64,000 nucleotides of DNA, taken from positions 859,153-923,152 of the forward strand of contig BDGG01000001.1 of the NCBI GenBank assembly GCA_001949185.1, in the 5' to 3' direction. Source of the DNA: Ramazzottius varieornatus. Taxonomy: Eukaryota; Tardigrada; Eutardigrada; Parachela; Ramazzottiidae. The translations under genes were made by a program, and so were the position numbers. Each line of letters opens with the position of its first letter. Position 1 is the stretch's first letter. Below the pieces are notes generated by a model that did no database searches, was not told the origin of the DNA, and saw nothing but the letters and a program-made list of their open reading frames with translations. Of this stretch, positions 23,946 to 35,240 are shown piece by piece.

Positions 23946-25262
23946 AGTGCCCACGTCTTACCGCCAAGATATCTTAATTTCAAAAACACACTGTGTCAAT
24001 ATTTCATTTGCGAATAATTTATCAGTAAACGTACGATAGGAGATTATGAGGCCATAAAAATTATGGGACAGACGGATAAGACCGCAAAATGAAAATTCGA
24101 TCGTTCGGTAGAGAAGAGCAGAAAGTGTGTTAGTGTGAATCAAGCGCGTACCTACGTGCTTCCGTACCGTCGTAGGGAAAGGCATGTCTCATAAATTTAC
24201 TGTCCCATAGTTTTCCACCGTACATGTACCTGTTGAACTAAAGGATAAAAGTGTACAGGGATGCGTGCCTAATGAGTGATGGGCCTGATGGCAGACACTC
24301 AGACAGCGCAATGTTTCCTCTCTATACCAAAGGAAAAAAGAGTACGTAGCAAAGTAATGACCGAAGTGTATTCCGTACTTCCGTTTGGGCCGGACAGGTG
24401 TGCAGGCCGGACAGGTGGACAGGAGTACAGTTATCTCAACCGGCGCATACGTGGTCGAGCGCAGGCTGTGCGTCGGTTCCTAGGATGGTTATGCACGCGC
24501 AAAACTTCGGACTTGGAAATTTCGGGGAGTTGATGAAACTTCATCGCTGTTTGAACACATCCAAATCATACTCTGGAAACAGCTAGTCCCCACTGCCAGA
24601 CCTTGCTGCGCTGAATATCTCTGCTGTTACTGAGCGGCTTCTACATTAGAGAATGCTTTAGATCGTTCGATACTGGTAGGAAAGCTTGACAGCTTTGACA
24701 GCTGATCAAGCTGCACAATCTTAGGCCGAACCTATTTAAACGTTTTCATTACCAGAATAGAACCAAAACGTGCTTGTTGTTCTTTCGTTTTTCCCTTGTT
24801 GAGTTTGCACACGCTTTCCTAGAAGCCCCAATGTTCGAGCACCAAGCACTGGAAAAAATACCTGTCATCTTAAGTTGCGCTATGGTGGAAAAGCATGGCC
24901 AAGTTCTCTTGCACAGCTTCAGATATCTGTTTCAAGACATGGTGCTAATTTTGGTGAAAGCGCTGATTCAGTTTGTAGAAAGATCCCAAGTAATAATCTG
25001 TGAAAGATGAATCTTTGTTTTAATCGACGCTATCTGAACACTATGATTTTCCCAGCACCACAGCTGAACGGAATAACATCGGAAGGATGTGGCAATAAAA
25101 GTTCTGGTTTCGGAAAAGTTGGTCGAACGACAGGGCTAAACGAGAAAATCAGAACAGCCATGAATGCAAGCAAAAGACTTGTCAGAAAGTGGTGTGATAT
25201 TGCGTGGCCGACCGTCAGACTGTCATGTCGGACCTCCATCTGACACGACAGCCTGTCAGCCG

Positions 25263-25313
25263 GCGACCGACTTGGTCTGATCTTTCGACGAAAGACCGAA
25301 CCAAGTCGGTCGC
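25263..25313. repeat. Near-perfect 51-bp hairpin
   Basis: The arms gcgaccgacttggt (25263-25276) and accaagtcggtcgc (25300-25313) are exact complements, and the inner segment folds again as tctttcg-a-cgaaaga. Only a short ctga/ccga bulge interrupts the stem. Confidence 0.75.
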
Positions 25314-28300
25314 ATTAACCATCAATCCGGCTGAACCGGATCATCAGAAATCAATGAAATTCAAACAGACAGCCGAAAAAAATAGCTCGATCAATCTAAA
25401 TCCAGGCAATCAATCGAAGAGAACACTCAACGCCGACTTCATCAATCGAACAATCAAATCTTTTGATTGATTGATTGGCTAGATCAAACTGCAGATGTGA
25501 TGCGTACACATCAGCAGTTTAGCACATATTGCTACTAACACCCAGGATCCCCTGGTGTGGTGCACTCCGAATCTACGGTTTTTTTTTCTGGGAAGTAAGA
25601 ACGGGTTACAGAATTTTTTTCTATCTTGAAACGCCATCGTGCAGCTGGACATGGCAGAATGTGAGCCTTGACGACAACGTAGTCGAATGTGTCTCCACCG
25701 GCCCCGTACCTCGGGCCCTAACGACATTTTCCCCTACCATATTCTGTCCTCCAACCGGCAAACCTGACAGCCCCGGACCCAAAGAAATGTTGCTAGAAAA
25801 ATGCAAGCTAGACCCAGATATCGCTTTCCCTCAACACGCATCACGGATGCACTCCCTTGGACAGCAGGCCAAACTCAGCACCATGTGAACCGCGCGGCTA
25901 AACTCATGGTCGTTCAGGTACCGTTCAGTGAGGCAATATCTCTGGACATGTCTCCAGGCGGCTTGCGAGAAGTGAACGTAACAGCCTGAAAGATTACGGA
26001 CATCAAGATATCCGGCATTGGCATCTTTACCTGTCGTTGCTAACGTGCCGTCCGGGTTAGGTTATGGGCGGACGAAGATAACCGGCTACTCCGAGCGTTT
26101 TGTGAAGTTCTGTGAGGACCACAATGCGATGGAAAAGCGCGAATGGAAATTATACTGGTAGATTCACCACTTGTGTGTTTGGCGCTGCACGCACAGATTC
26201 GGTCGGTGCAACAGTGTGCTGTGCAAAATCATCCAGCAGGCGGCGCATCGCTTCACTTTCGCGGCCAGTTCCAAGGATCTTTACTGTGGCAAATCCGAAC
26301 GCCTAAAATCCATCGCAAACTTATCGCTTCAATAAGGGAAGGCAGTCGTAAATAGAACAATGACAAATTTCGATTGTACTGTAATTGACTATTCCATACG
26401 TTTTAGGGAAGACTGGTTACCGGAGACGACCTTATTGGCGTTCGTGATTGTTATTAGGAGTGGAAGTTCTTCGGGGCCGTGGTTGATTGGGACTAAAGTT
26501 CTTCGTGAATAAGGACGTCTCTTAGTGGCAGGTGTTGTTCGGGTTCGAAGTAGTTAGGGAAAAGAATTCTTCGGGTCCGAGGTTCTTCGGAGCCACGTTT
26601 AGGATGAGTTGTTGTTAGGGTATAACGTACTCCACCTTCTCCACCTGGCTGAGGACCCAGTCACATCCAGTACCCAGCCACATCCTTGCCGGTACCTATG
26701 TTGATGGACCCAACGTAACATCTCCAGGAAGCGGTCCTTTTCACCTACAAGATCAGCCTGGAATGATGAGGAGAACAATAACTCGACACTGCTTAACTTC
26801 TGGCAAGGCGCATGTCTATAAGAATTCATTCCGTCAGACTGCCGCAGTTGGTTCGATCCGCCGTCCGAAAAGCGTTTGCATGGACCTACTGTAGAGTTTT
26901 TGTCCACATTTACATTGTGCAAACAGGGTCGAGATCTGGCACTTACCGGAATACAACAGCAATCGCCATCATCTTTGTTTGTTCGGGATAGCCCACCGAT
27001 AAATCCTGCTAACGAACTCTGTTTTCGTGTAAAAGTTGGTCATGGACGAATTTGGAAAATTTGCATCGATCATTTTCCCCATTCGTGGAATGAACTTTGC
27101 TCCAGTCAGGTGCTGACTATCAATCAAACTTATAGATTTCTGAAGCGGACTGCAAGTTTGCAACTACACAGGTGCGGATGTTGATCTAAACTTTAATCCA
27201 GCATCCGCGACCGTGATTAGAAACAGACCACTACAAAAAGTCCAGTTCTGTACAACTGAGAGTTTCGCCTTTGCGAACTGGAGCTTATTTCTGTGCTATA
27301 ACCGGTCAAGTCGAGTTATGCAGCCGTCTCTTTTAAGCAGAAACAAGCAACTGCGCCACTTCCGGAGTAAACCCAGCGCGGTTTCCATTCTGGTAAGTTG
27401 TCACACACTGCGACGCCTGGCCGAAAGGAAGCAAAACTTCGAAAATTTCGGTAACAAAGTGTTTTATGCTTTCAGACTCCTTTGACAGCGCTGGGACAAT
27501 CAGGTTGAAAGATGGTGGCTGCTGTTGCTGTCATTGCGGTTGTGACCACTGCAGGAGCTGCGTCTCCCGCCGTCGGCGCGGCAGCATCTACTGTACCTAC
27601 GTTGCTGGCACATACGGAGCCACCGCTGCGCCAGCAATGGTCGCTGCTGCAAATAATCCACTTGCGCTGCATGGGCCTTCTCCTGCTCGGTGGGGTTTGA
27701 TCCTCGAGGATGAAAATCGCCGAGGTTTGCCGCATGTTGTGAAGGAGAATATCTGGCATGAAAAGTTCGGCATTGACTATGATCAACTACCATCCAGCCA
27801 ACCAGCAGCCCATGCTGCCAAGATGTGAGCAGCGCAGACGCGCATTATCGAGAAACGAGTGCAACTTCGGTGCCAGCGCTCTTGTACTTCTGGATAGTAA
27901 CTGGTTTAGTCCGAACTTATGTGTGGCTAGATTATTTTTTATTGTTTTTGGGTGCACATATTTACTTTTAGCAATCATACAGCCTGCCCCACGCTTGCAA
28001 CTTAATAAGCTCCGTTTCAAGAGTACCGTACTTTTGAATTTCGTCTCTCTAAGTTCAGAGAAGATCCCAGACAAGCTGGAACCTTCTCTGCGACTATATT
28101 TGATCAATCAGAGCTATCGGATGGCCGTTGGAGAAAGTTGGGATCAGCTCTTGGTCATCCCGCTATCGGGGAAGATCAGCTGATAAGATCTCTGCTTCCC
28201 GTCAGTATGACCCCGGCACGAGCTCGTACGCGTAAACTAAGCCCGGGTACAAGTGTGCGGCTGTTCCTTCAATCAACGGGTATTGTACATCAAAACGTGA

Positions 28301-28881
28301 AATTTTTTGCGATCAGACAATCAGTGTACGTCAGTACAACGGTAACGACGTTTCAACCATTTTGGCCATTGCTGCAGTTACGAATTTTTGAATCAAGGTA
28401 GGGGGGGGCAATCACTTGAGGGAGTCAGTCTAGTTTTTGACATTTTATTTTTTTGATTTTCGGGTTCCGTCGAGCAGATAATATTTTGTAAGAGAGCATA
28501 ACGTTCAGTCTATTGAGATCCCTCGGACGAACGATAGAAAGTCGCAAGTGGGAACTTTATCTCTGATGAATTTGTGCGTCGACAGAGAATTCACCTCCGT
28601 AAGATCCCACGAGCTGCTTGATGTCATTCAAGAGCGGCGGATAGCAACCTATGTCAAGTAACTTCGTGCAGTTCCGGCTATCGTCCAAACGGCAGCGGCC
28701 CGCTTCCACAAAGACTAATGTTTCTGCATGGAATATTCCAGCAAGAAAATATGGAGCTGAGAGCCATCAGGGTTCTTGGTTCAGAACGTACCACTTCCGC
28801 TGCCGCCGTCTACAGGCAGTCGAATGCATGGGGAGTCTTGTGGTAGCGTCACACACCCAATCAGTGTCCGAACCCGAGACA

Positions 28882-28889
28882 TGACGTCA
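28882..28889. promoter_or_regulatory. CRE-type site upstream of ZC3H15
   Basis: The full palindromic tgacgtca lies about 170 bp before the ZC3H15 ATG. The same 8-mer lies between the 53BP1-like and p23 genes (39895). Function is inferred from the consensus only. Confidence 0.45.
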
Positions 28890-29060
28890 CCGGCCTGCGC
28901 TGTTTTGACGCCAGCTGTTCACGGTACAAACTAAAAAGCGAAAGACCTCTGCGATATTTTTCTTTTTTTCCAGCTGATTATCCCTCACAGCATTATCCCC
29001 GGACCGTCACTTAGGACCTTATTTACAGAGTACTGGGTGAATGTTGTCAAGCTTTCCAGG

Positions 29061-31353
29061 ATGCCACCAAAGACGAACAGCGGGGCCAGCAAGAAGACCG
29101 TCGAGAAGCAGAAGACCAAAGTCATCGAGGTAAATTCCCATGTCCCATTTTTTTCAGTTTTATTATTTCAATGGTAGACAACGTCTAGTCCTGTATAAAT
29201 GATCTATTTGTAGGATAAAACATTCGGCTTGAAGAACAAGAAAGGAGCCAAGACGCAGCAGTTTATCCAACAAGTTGTCAAGAATGTTCAAGCGAAGGGT
29301 GCGCCACCTCGACGAGTAAGTCCATACTCATCCATCCACTTGATCTGTCTGTTAAGGGATGATCCTTCACAGGATCCTCTAGCTCCAGAAACAGCCCAAG
29401 ACAAGAAAGCTAAGGAAAAGGCCAAGGAAGAAGAGCTGAAAGAACTTTTCAAACCCGTTATCCAAAGTCAGAAAGTTGCGAAGGGTACGTAGACCAATCA
29501 AGCCGATCAGTCCATATGGAGAATTTCGGATACGTGGCGCATTGGCGTTACCGTTCAGTAAACTTTGTCCGGGTCTTTCGGTTGCGTTTTTCGTAGTTCG
29601 CCAGGGAAATCCAGTGTGGTTGTTAACGGATCATATCAGTTCGGCGCCTCTAATATCAAAAGGCATTTTTGTTGCAGATGTCGATCCCAAATCGGTTTTG
29701 TGCGCTTTCTACAAAGCTGGAACATGCGGGAAGGGTGATAAGTGCAAGTTTTCCCACGATTTGAACATTGAGCGGAAGACGGAGAAGAGAAATCTGTACA
29801 ACGGTGAGGCTGTCCGTTCCGCCAGTGTTGCATTGTAGCCTGAAGTGGACCGGAAGCGAGTCAGTACTGTCTCACTTTTCAGATGATCGGGCGAAGGAGG
29901 AGGACAAAATGGAAAACTGGGACGACGCGACGCTTCAAGACGTCGTCAACAAGAAACATTCGGAAGGCGAAGCTCTCAAGCCCAAAACTGATATCGTAAG
30001 AGAAGATCACCGAGAAAATGTTGGGCTGCTTTTCTATCAAAGTCTGTACATCGTATTTTATGTCTACAGGTATGCAAACACTTCCTAGCTGCCATCGAAG
30101 ATAACAAGTACGGATGGTTCTGGGAGTGTCCGAACGGCGGTGAGAAATGCATGTACAAGTAAGAATGGAAACCGTTTCCTTCCCTTTTGGGGTGAAAAGT
30201 GAACAGAAGTATTCTGGCCAGAAGTGAAAATTAATCTCGCTCGTTCCGTAGACACGCTTTACCCCCAGGATTTGTCTTGAAGAAGGACAAGAAGCGCATG
30301 GAAGAAATGGAAGAGAAAATTTCGCTGGAAGACCTTATCGAGAAAGAGGTGAAAAAATATGCTGTGAATATTTTGGACCTATGACAAAATGAAGTTTCAC
30401 GATTGCTTGGCTGGTATTTTTGGGTGACCTTTACAGAGAGCTGCATTGGGTGGAAACTTGACAAAGGTGACATTGGAGACGTTTCGCGCTTGGAAGATAA
30501 AGAAGAGGAAGGAGCGGCTCGAGAAGCTTGAATCGGACAAGAAGAAAAAGGAGAATGAGTATCAGGCTGGTCGTCTCAACGGGGTGAGTCAGCCCCACCC
30601 CATCCACACACCTTAGTCCATCCATTAAGAAACCATAAGAAATGATCATTGTATTATTTTGTAGCTGTCGGGGAGGGACATGTTCACATTCAACCCGGAA
30701 ATGGCGGTGCAAGATGACGACGAAGCGACCGATGATATCGTTTACAAGGCCGAATCAGACGTAAGACAAAATTGTATCAATTTGTGTATCCGGATCCCGC
30801 TTTTCCACAATTTTTTCGACTAACCTCTAAATGCCTGCGAGTTTTGAACTCTTCGGATATTTGAGAGGCAGACTGACAGACGAGGCGCCCCAGGATTGCT
30901 CTAGATGGCGCACGTTTCCAGCCAGCATTATGGACAACGTGCGCCACTTGGGGTAACGATCTCGTCCGTTTTCCTTCGCCGGCTTCCCGTTTTCGTGCGC
31001 ATTTTCTTTATTGGATAATTTCCTGTGGAAATGTATATTGTTTTCCAAACTCTTGAATCATTCTTCGGGTTGTTTTACAGGACGAACAAGAAAATGTGAC
31101 GGCAAGGGCGATCGACGAGTCGCTCTTCATCGAGGAAGAAGTGGACACGACGGGGACGATCTCGAACTCCCGAGATCGTCACGGTGCCACGTCTCACCTT
31201 CCTGTTACGGAAGGCGGTGATGCGCCAGGAACGTCGGGGGGTGTCCTTGTGGACGATGTGCCAGTAGACGCGGACCTGTTTGATGAAGACGATTGCGATG
31301 AAGAAGAAAGCGGCCAAGGAGACGACGATGCTTCCGATGATCCAAGTCAGTAA
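29061..31353 (+). CDS. ZC3H15: ZC3H15 / DRG family regulatory protein 1 (DFRP1)
   Basis: Ten exons, all in phase: 29061-29129, 29214-29315, 29373-29484, 29678-29803, 29883-29995, 30070-30158, 30252-30348, 30437-30583, 30665-30760 and 31081-31353. The order of features is canonical: N-terminal [20 protein letters not shown] and [15 protein letters not shown], first CCCH finger ([19 protein letters not shown]), second CCCH-like finger (CKHF...[13 protein letters not shown]), then [15 protein letters not shown], the Lys/Glu-rich DRG1-binding DFRP region with [13 protein letters not shown] and [14 protein letters not shown], and an acidic C-tail. The family protein binds and stabilises the DRG1 translational GTPase on ribosomes in the cytoplasm. 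Intron 9 carries a copy of the short palindromic element. Confidence 0.95.
30906..30961. repeat. Short palindromic MITE-like element, copy B (ZC3H15 intron 9)
   Basis: Shares ggcgcacgtttccagccagc and cgtgcgccacttgggg...acgatc with copy A at 789-856 at matching spacing. The left outer arm is eroded. Confidence 0.65.
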
Positions 31354-31801
31354 AGGCAGTCCAGATGAGAAATTTTTAGTGGAATGATACAGCGTTGTGT
31401 TTTCTTGCGAGCCTTGGGGGAAATGGGAAAGTGTTGAGTGATTGATTTTAGCAGTGGCGTTTTCAGAGAAAATTTGTTTGGCTTCGAAAGCTGTATTCGG
31501 GATTTGGGAAAAAGTTGATGTCTTGTTCCAACAGCAACATTTTTGTACTGTAACAACTCAGCTCAACAATGCTTTAACAAGCTGCGGGAAAGAGTTTGGG
31601 CAACAGAAAGCTAATAAAAAGAAAAACGCGCTATATTGCTGTAATGATTGTATTGTTGTGCGACACCGCAAAAAAAACCAAGAAAATTGGTACTAACAAC
31701 TGGAAAACATTGCCACCGATATCGATTTTTCTAGACAATGGTACTGTTAGAAAAATTTAATAATCCAAGTTTACCTCCAGTAAAGTTGTACTTGAGCTTG
31801 A
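31354..31801. other. Convergent 3' region between ZC3H15 and CAP-Gly/RING gene
   Basis: AT-rich DNA; ORFs on both strands are under 85 codons. Presumably holds the 3' UTRs of both convergent genes. Confidence 0.5.
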
Positions 31802-33641
31802 TCATTCGAAAATGCGCAGCAAGAGCTCGATTCCTGCGCGACACGTTGGTTGTTGCTTTGGAACAGCTTCTGGGCGCAGTCTTGACAGGTCTGCTTATGT
31901 CCGCAAGGATGAAAAGCTGTATTGGAAGGCAGTCCCAAACATACCACACAGTCTATTCCTCGCTGATCTGAAAGCAACAAAATAATGTTTCTGAAGACTA
32001 GAAACATAGAGCAAAAGCTGAGTTCTTACCAGGCGGAAGTGAGATCGCGTTCAGTCTTTCGATTACGGTCTTCATTTCTGCTGCTACGTCCTTACGTTTA
32101 TTTTTCTTGGACTTTCCCTTCGCAGTGGTCTTGGTCATGGCGGACTGGAGAGAAGTCACCTCAACGTCTAACAAAAGCCTTGCTGCGCGAATATCGTTCT
32201 TCAGGCCGGTCAGCTGATGCCCGAGTTTGTCTTCGCTGAGTCGAACAACGCACCCCGATACTTCGAACTGTTTTCAAGCTCTCGCAGTTGGGTTTCGAGA
32301 AAGCATCTCGGGCTAGTGGCGAGGGATGTTTAAAGACCTCTCGTGCCACTTCGAGGCTGTCTCGCCCTGCGCGATACATCTTCGAGTCAGCGGTGACAAC
32401 GAAGTACTTGGCACTTTCGTGCTCGCTACACATGACATCGAAGACACCAGCAAGCTTTCGGAGTTTCTCGAGCTCCTGTTGATGCTTCTTCCCACCGTAC
32501 TCGGTGATCAGGTCTACCTGCACCGCCACCAGCTCAACTGTACAGAACAACGGGTGCGGAAAAGCTCTGTTCAGAGCGTTCTCCACTTCCTGTAAGAAAG
32601 AGACCAACACAATCGAAAAGAGACTTGGTTGAGTGTCAATCGTCCTATCATACCTGAATAGTCCAAGGGTTTTTGGGGTTCGCAATCGACCGCTCTTTGA
32701 TCAATTTTGACACTATCTTGTCCAACGGATCGACAAGCTTGCATCGGCACCAAGTTTCGGGCTCCGGCAGGGAATAATCGACATCCCAGAAAGCCACGAA
32801 GCGCGCGCTTTTGTCGCGACAGCTGAAGTAGCGTTTCCCGTTGACGGTGCCATCCGAGTCGCCTCTCCCAGCGAACTTTCCCCTCAATTCCACTCCTAGC
32901 CATGTGTCGTCCTTTTCGCGATCGGAGTTGTTGGCCCAGAACGCGGTGCTTTCCAGCTTGAAGATGGGAGCCTGGTAACGAAGTATGCCGTACTGAACTG
33001 GTTGCTCGTACTCTTCGGCACCTTCCATGCAATCGCGGCCATCCCGAATATTTGGATGCAGTCGAACGGTGTCACCTAGGACAAGTATTTCATGATAAGT
33101 ACCCCGAGTGACCCATGAAGATTATTTACCCACCTATATTTATGTCGAAGAGTAAGGCAGAGTAGATTTTGTAGGATAATCCTTGCGCTCGAAGCGTTTT
33201 GCATTCGACAGCATTCCAGTTTTCAACATCGGTGGCGGAAAGAGGTCCGTACAGAGCCGTTGAAGTGAGGCATTTTTTGATAACCAACAAAATGACTGAA
33301 TCTTTGCATTTGGGGTCGTTGAGAGCGTCGCCCAGGCGAAGTAGCGCAGCGCAATCGTCCAAGTCGATTTCAGCCACATTTCTTCTCTTCCGGAGGAAGG
33401 CCTTCGTTTCGTCATCCATTGGCAAATGCTGGTAAATTTCTCCAGCATCAGGGTAGTTGCTACCCTTTTCCAGGTGGACAAGAACGCGCGAAGGAAGCAG
33501 GTACATGTAGTGGTCAAGTTTCGGAGGTGGAAAGCCATCCGGAAGTGGACGGAGTAACTGGTCCGCAATGGCTGGAGACGACGGTTCCACGACAAGACCG
33601 CTCTTCTTCTCGACCCATTCCTTAAGTATCACTTTTTCCAT
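31802..33641 (-). CDS. CAP-Gly plus C-terminal RING protein, with frame breaks
   Basis: Exons: 33134-33641, 32654-33075, 32030-32589 and 31802-31967; splice sites fit. The N-terminal 170 residues are unrecognised. Exon 2 holds a CAP-Gly domain (PVQYGILRY, then WLGVELRGKFAGRGDSDGTV, NGKRYFSC, RFVAFWDVDY), nearest to the CYLD type. Exon 3 starts VENALNRAFPHPLFCTVELV and ends in a Lys-rich coiled coil (LSEDKLGHQLTGLKNDIRAA). Exon 4 is a RING of the IAP/C-terminal type (CVVC...PCGHKQTCQDC). To read exon 3's coiled coil and the last RING half (PTCRAGIELLLRIFE, stop at 31802) the frame must shift by one base at about 32230-32300 and again near 31845-31855. If real, the RING lacks its last zinc ligand pair. 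Likely a ubiquitin ligase with microtubule or NEMO-like binding module (inference). Confidence 0.7.
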
Positions 33642-34060
33642 GCCGAATACTGCGAGAAAGCTTCACGTAGTTGATCCGTCGAGCTGCAAACGAGGAGGCG
33701 AGGACCAGAAGGCGGAAAGTCAGGCGGAAAGTCAGCCAGAAGTCGAAGAAGGACCAACGTCCGAACCGGAAAGTTCAGCGGGAAAGTTTCAATCAACAAT
33801 CAAACAACTTGACTGCGACACACCTTTTCAAGTAACAGCATACAGCCTGCCTGCATCTGATACGCTAACGATTATGGTTAACCATATTGTGATTTAGCGC
33901 CCCACTATATTAATTAAATTTTTGTTCTGATTTTTGAGCTTCTCTGACTCTGAGACCTCTGACTTTCTCTCCCCGGAAAGTCCCGTCTCTAGAGCTTAAG
34001 CATCGTCAGGCGCTTTCCGTTCAAGCCGAGTGAAATTCAGAGAAGATCCAAGGTGGCATC

Positions 34061-34528
34061 ATGTCTTACCAGATGTATCGGATCACGACGCTTGGGAGTA
34101 CATTACAAGAAAGTCTGGATGATCTAATTCAGGTTTGTGCTCGGCTGCTCTAGTGTTCAGAAATGTCGTTTACAATGGCTGGTGTTTCTTTGCAGTCTAA
34201 CCAAATCAGTCCAAACGTGGCGTTCAAAGTGATGGCTCAGTTTGACAAGGTAGTGAATACGGCGCTGGAACAGCGAGTGAAGAGTCGACTAAACTTCAAG
34301 GTTGGATAGTGAGCCATATTATAGCGGGTCGTTCGACTGATTCTTGATTGATTCTTATTTTAGGCTGAGCATTTGGAATCCTACAGGTTCTGCGACAACG
34401 TGTGGACCTTCATCCTGAAGAACGTCGAGTTCAAGGATAGCCAGGGTCATGGACATTCTGAACCTGTAAAAGTCAGCAAGGTGAAGATTGTGGCCTGTGA
34501 CGGAAAGAGCGCTGGGAAGGAAGCGTAA
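34061..34528 (+). CDS. GTF2A2: Transcription initiation factor IIA gamma subunit
   Basis: Three exons, 34061-34132, 34196-34300 and 34364-34528, all phase 0, give 113 residues, close to the usual 106-110. The N-terminal four-helix part starts [20 protein letters not shown], continues [18 protein letters not shown] with RVKSRLNFK, and the beta-barrel part has [19 protein letters not shown] and [12 protein letters not shown]. The gamma subunit pairs with TFIIA alpha/beta, binds TBP on promoter DNA and stabilises the preinitiation complex. The start is fixed by the conserved M-Y-Q/L-Y-R beginning. A small insertion (HGHSEP) in the loop before VKVSK is the only oddity. Confidence 0.96.
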
Positions 34529-35240
34529 AAGGTTCTGTGATATTTTATCTGGACAGCACAGAAGGATCTAGACGATGCATATATGCAACTGGTTACAGCG
34601 TCTTCTTTGCCTCAGTTGGCTTTCTCATCGCGAAATAGCGAAGGCTTAATGCGTGTAAAGATGATTTTCGTACCTTTTCGATATCGTTTCTCTACTCGTA
34701 CAGACTACCGCAAATTTCTGAAGAAGCTCTGGAGAGACGTTTTCCGTTTCAGCATCCTGCTTTGCTGTGCTGCATCTCTTTCTGTTTTTGCACATTCTGT
34801 CGTTTATATCTTACCTTGGCTCCAATTTGTAGAAAGTCTTGAGACATCTCTCGTCTTCATTACGAGAACAACCCGAAACTTTACGGAAATAAAGTTTAAA
34901 ATAGCGAGAAAGTCCGGTGTTCGGCCGCCCATCTGACCATGGCATGGTTAGGTACGTACATCCAGGGTCCAGCCCGTTCGCTAAATCCAGTCAATGGCCC
35001 ATCCCCATAGTCGAATGGGCGCGCCAGACAGCGCGATAATCCTAACCAACAAAGGAATCAAGCAACGCCAACCACGTTGGGGTATTTCTCAATAATTCCT
35101 CACAGGATAGGACCTCTCCATTCATCGATGATCGTTATTCCTCTGTCTTCTCTTCGACGAGAATGTGATTCGTCTCTTGAAATTCAGAACTGTTGTACTG
35201 TCAGGATGTGGGTTTTGTAGGTTGATAAAGGCAGAGGAGA
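34529..35240. other. Intergenic between TFIIA-gamma and TRIP13
   Basis: One 117-codon ORF (34583-34936) shows no family features and probably lies in the 3' UTR. The palindrome-like ccatggcatggt near 34937 is the only local structure seen. Confidence 0.4.

Larger units (their letters stand above)
23946..29060. other. Five-kilobase stretch without a confident gene
   Basis: ORFs at 25529-25888, 27466-27828 and 27758-28183 are the longest, but I could not link them to splice sites or families. The 27466-27828 frame ends in a protein-like stretch (RRGLPHVVKENIWHEKFGID) and is the best candidate for a missed exon. The stretch also contains a strong hairpin (25263-25313), a tgattgattg repeat near 25420-25480 and degenerate ttcttcgg repeats at 26460-26600. 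Confidence 0.4.

Noticed and set aside
27466-28183. Candidate small mitochondrial-like protein
   Set aside because: Part of the frame is protein-like, but start, splice sites and family could not be supported.
32161-32260. Frame of the CAP-Gly/RING exon 3 ending KAFVRR
   Set aside because: The alternative frame continues as a lysine-rich coiled coil to a good donor at 32030 that joins the RING exon in phase, so this end is probably a frameshift artefact.
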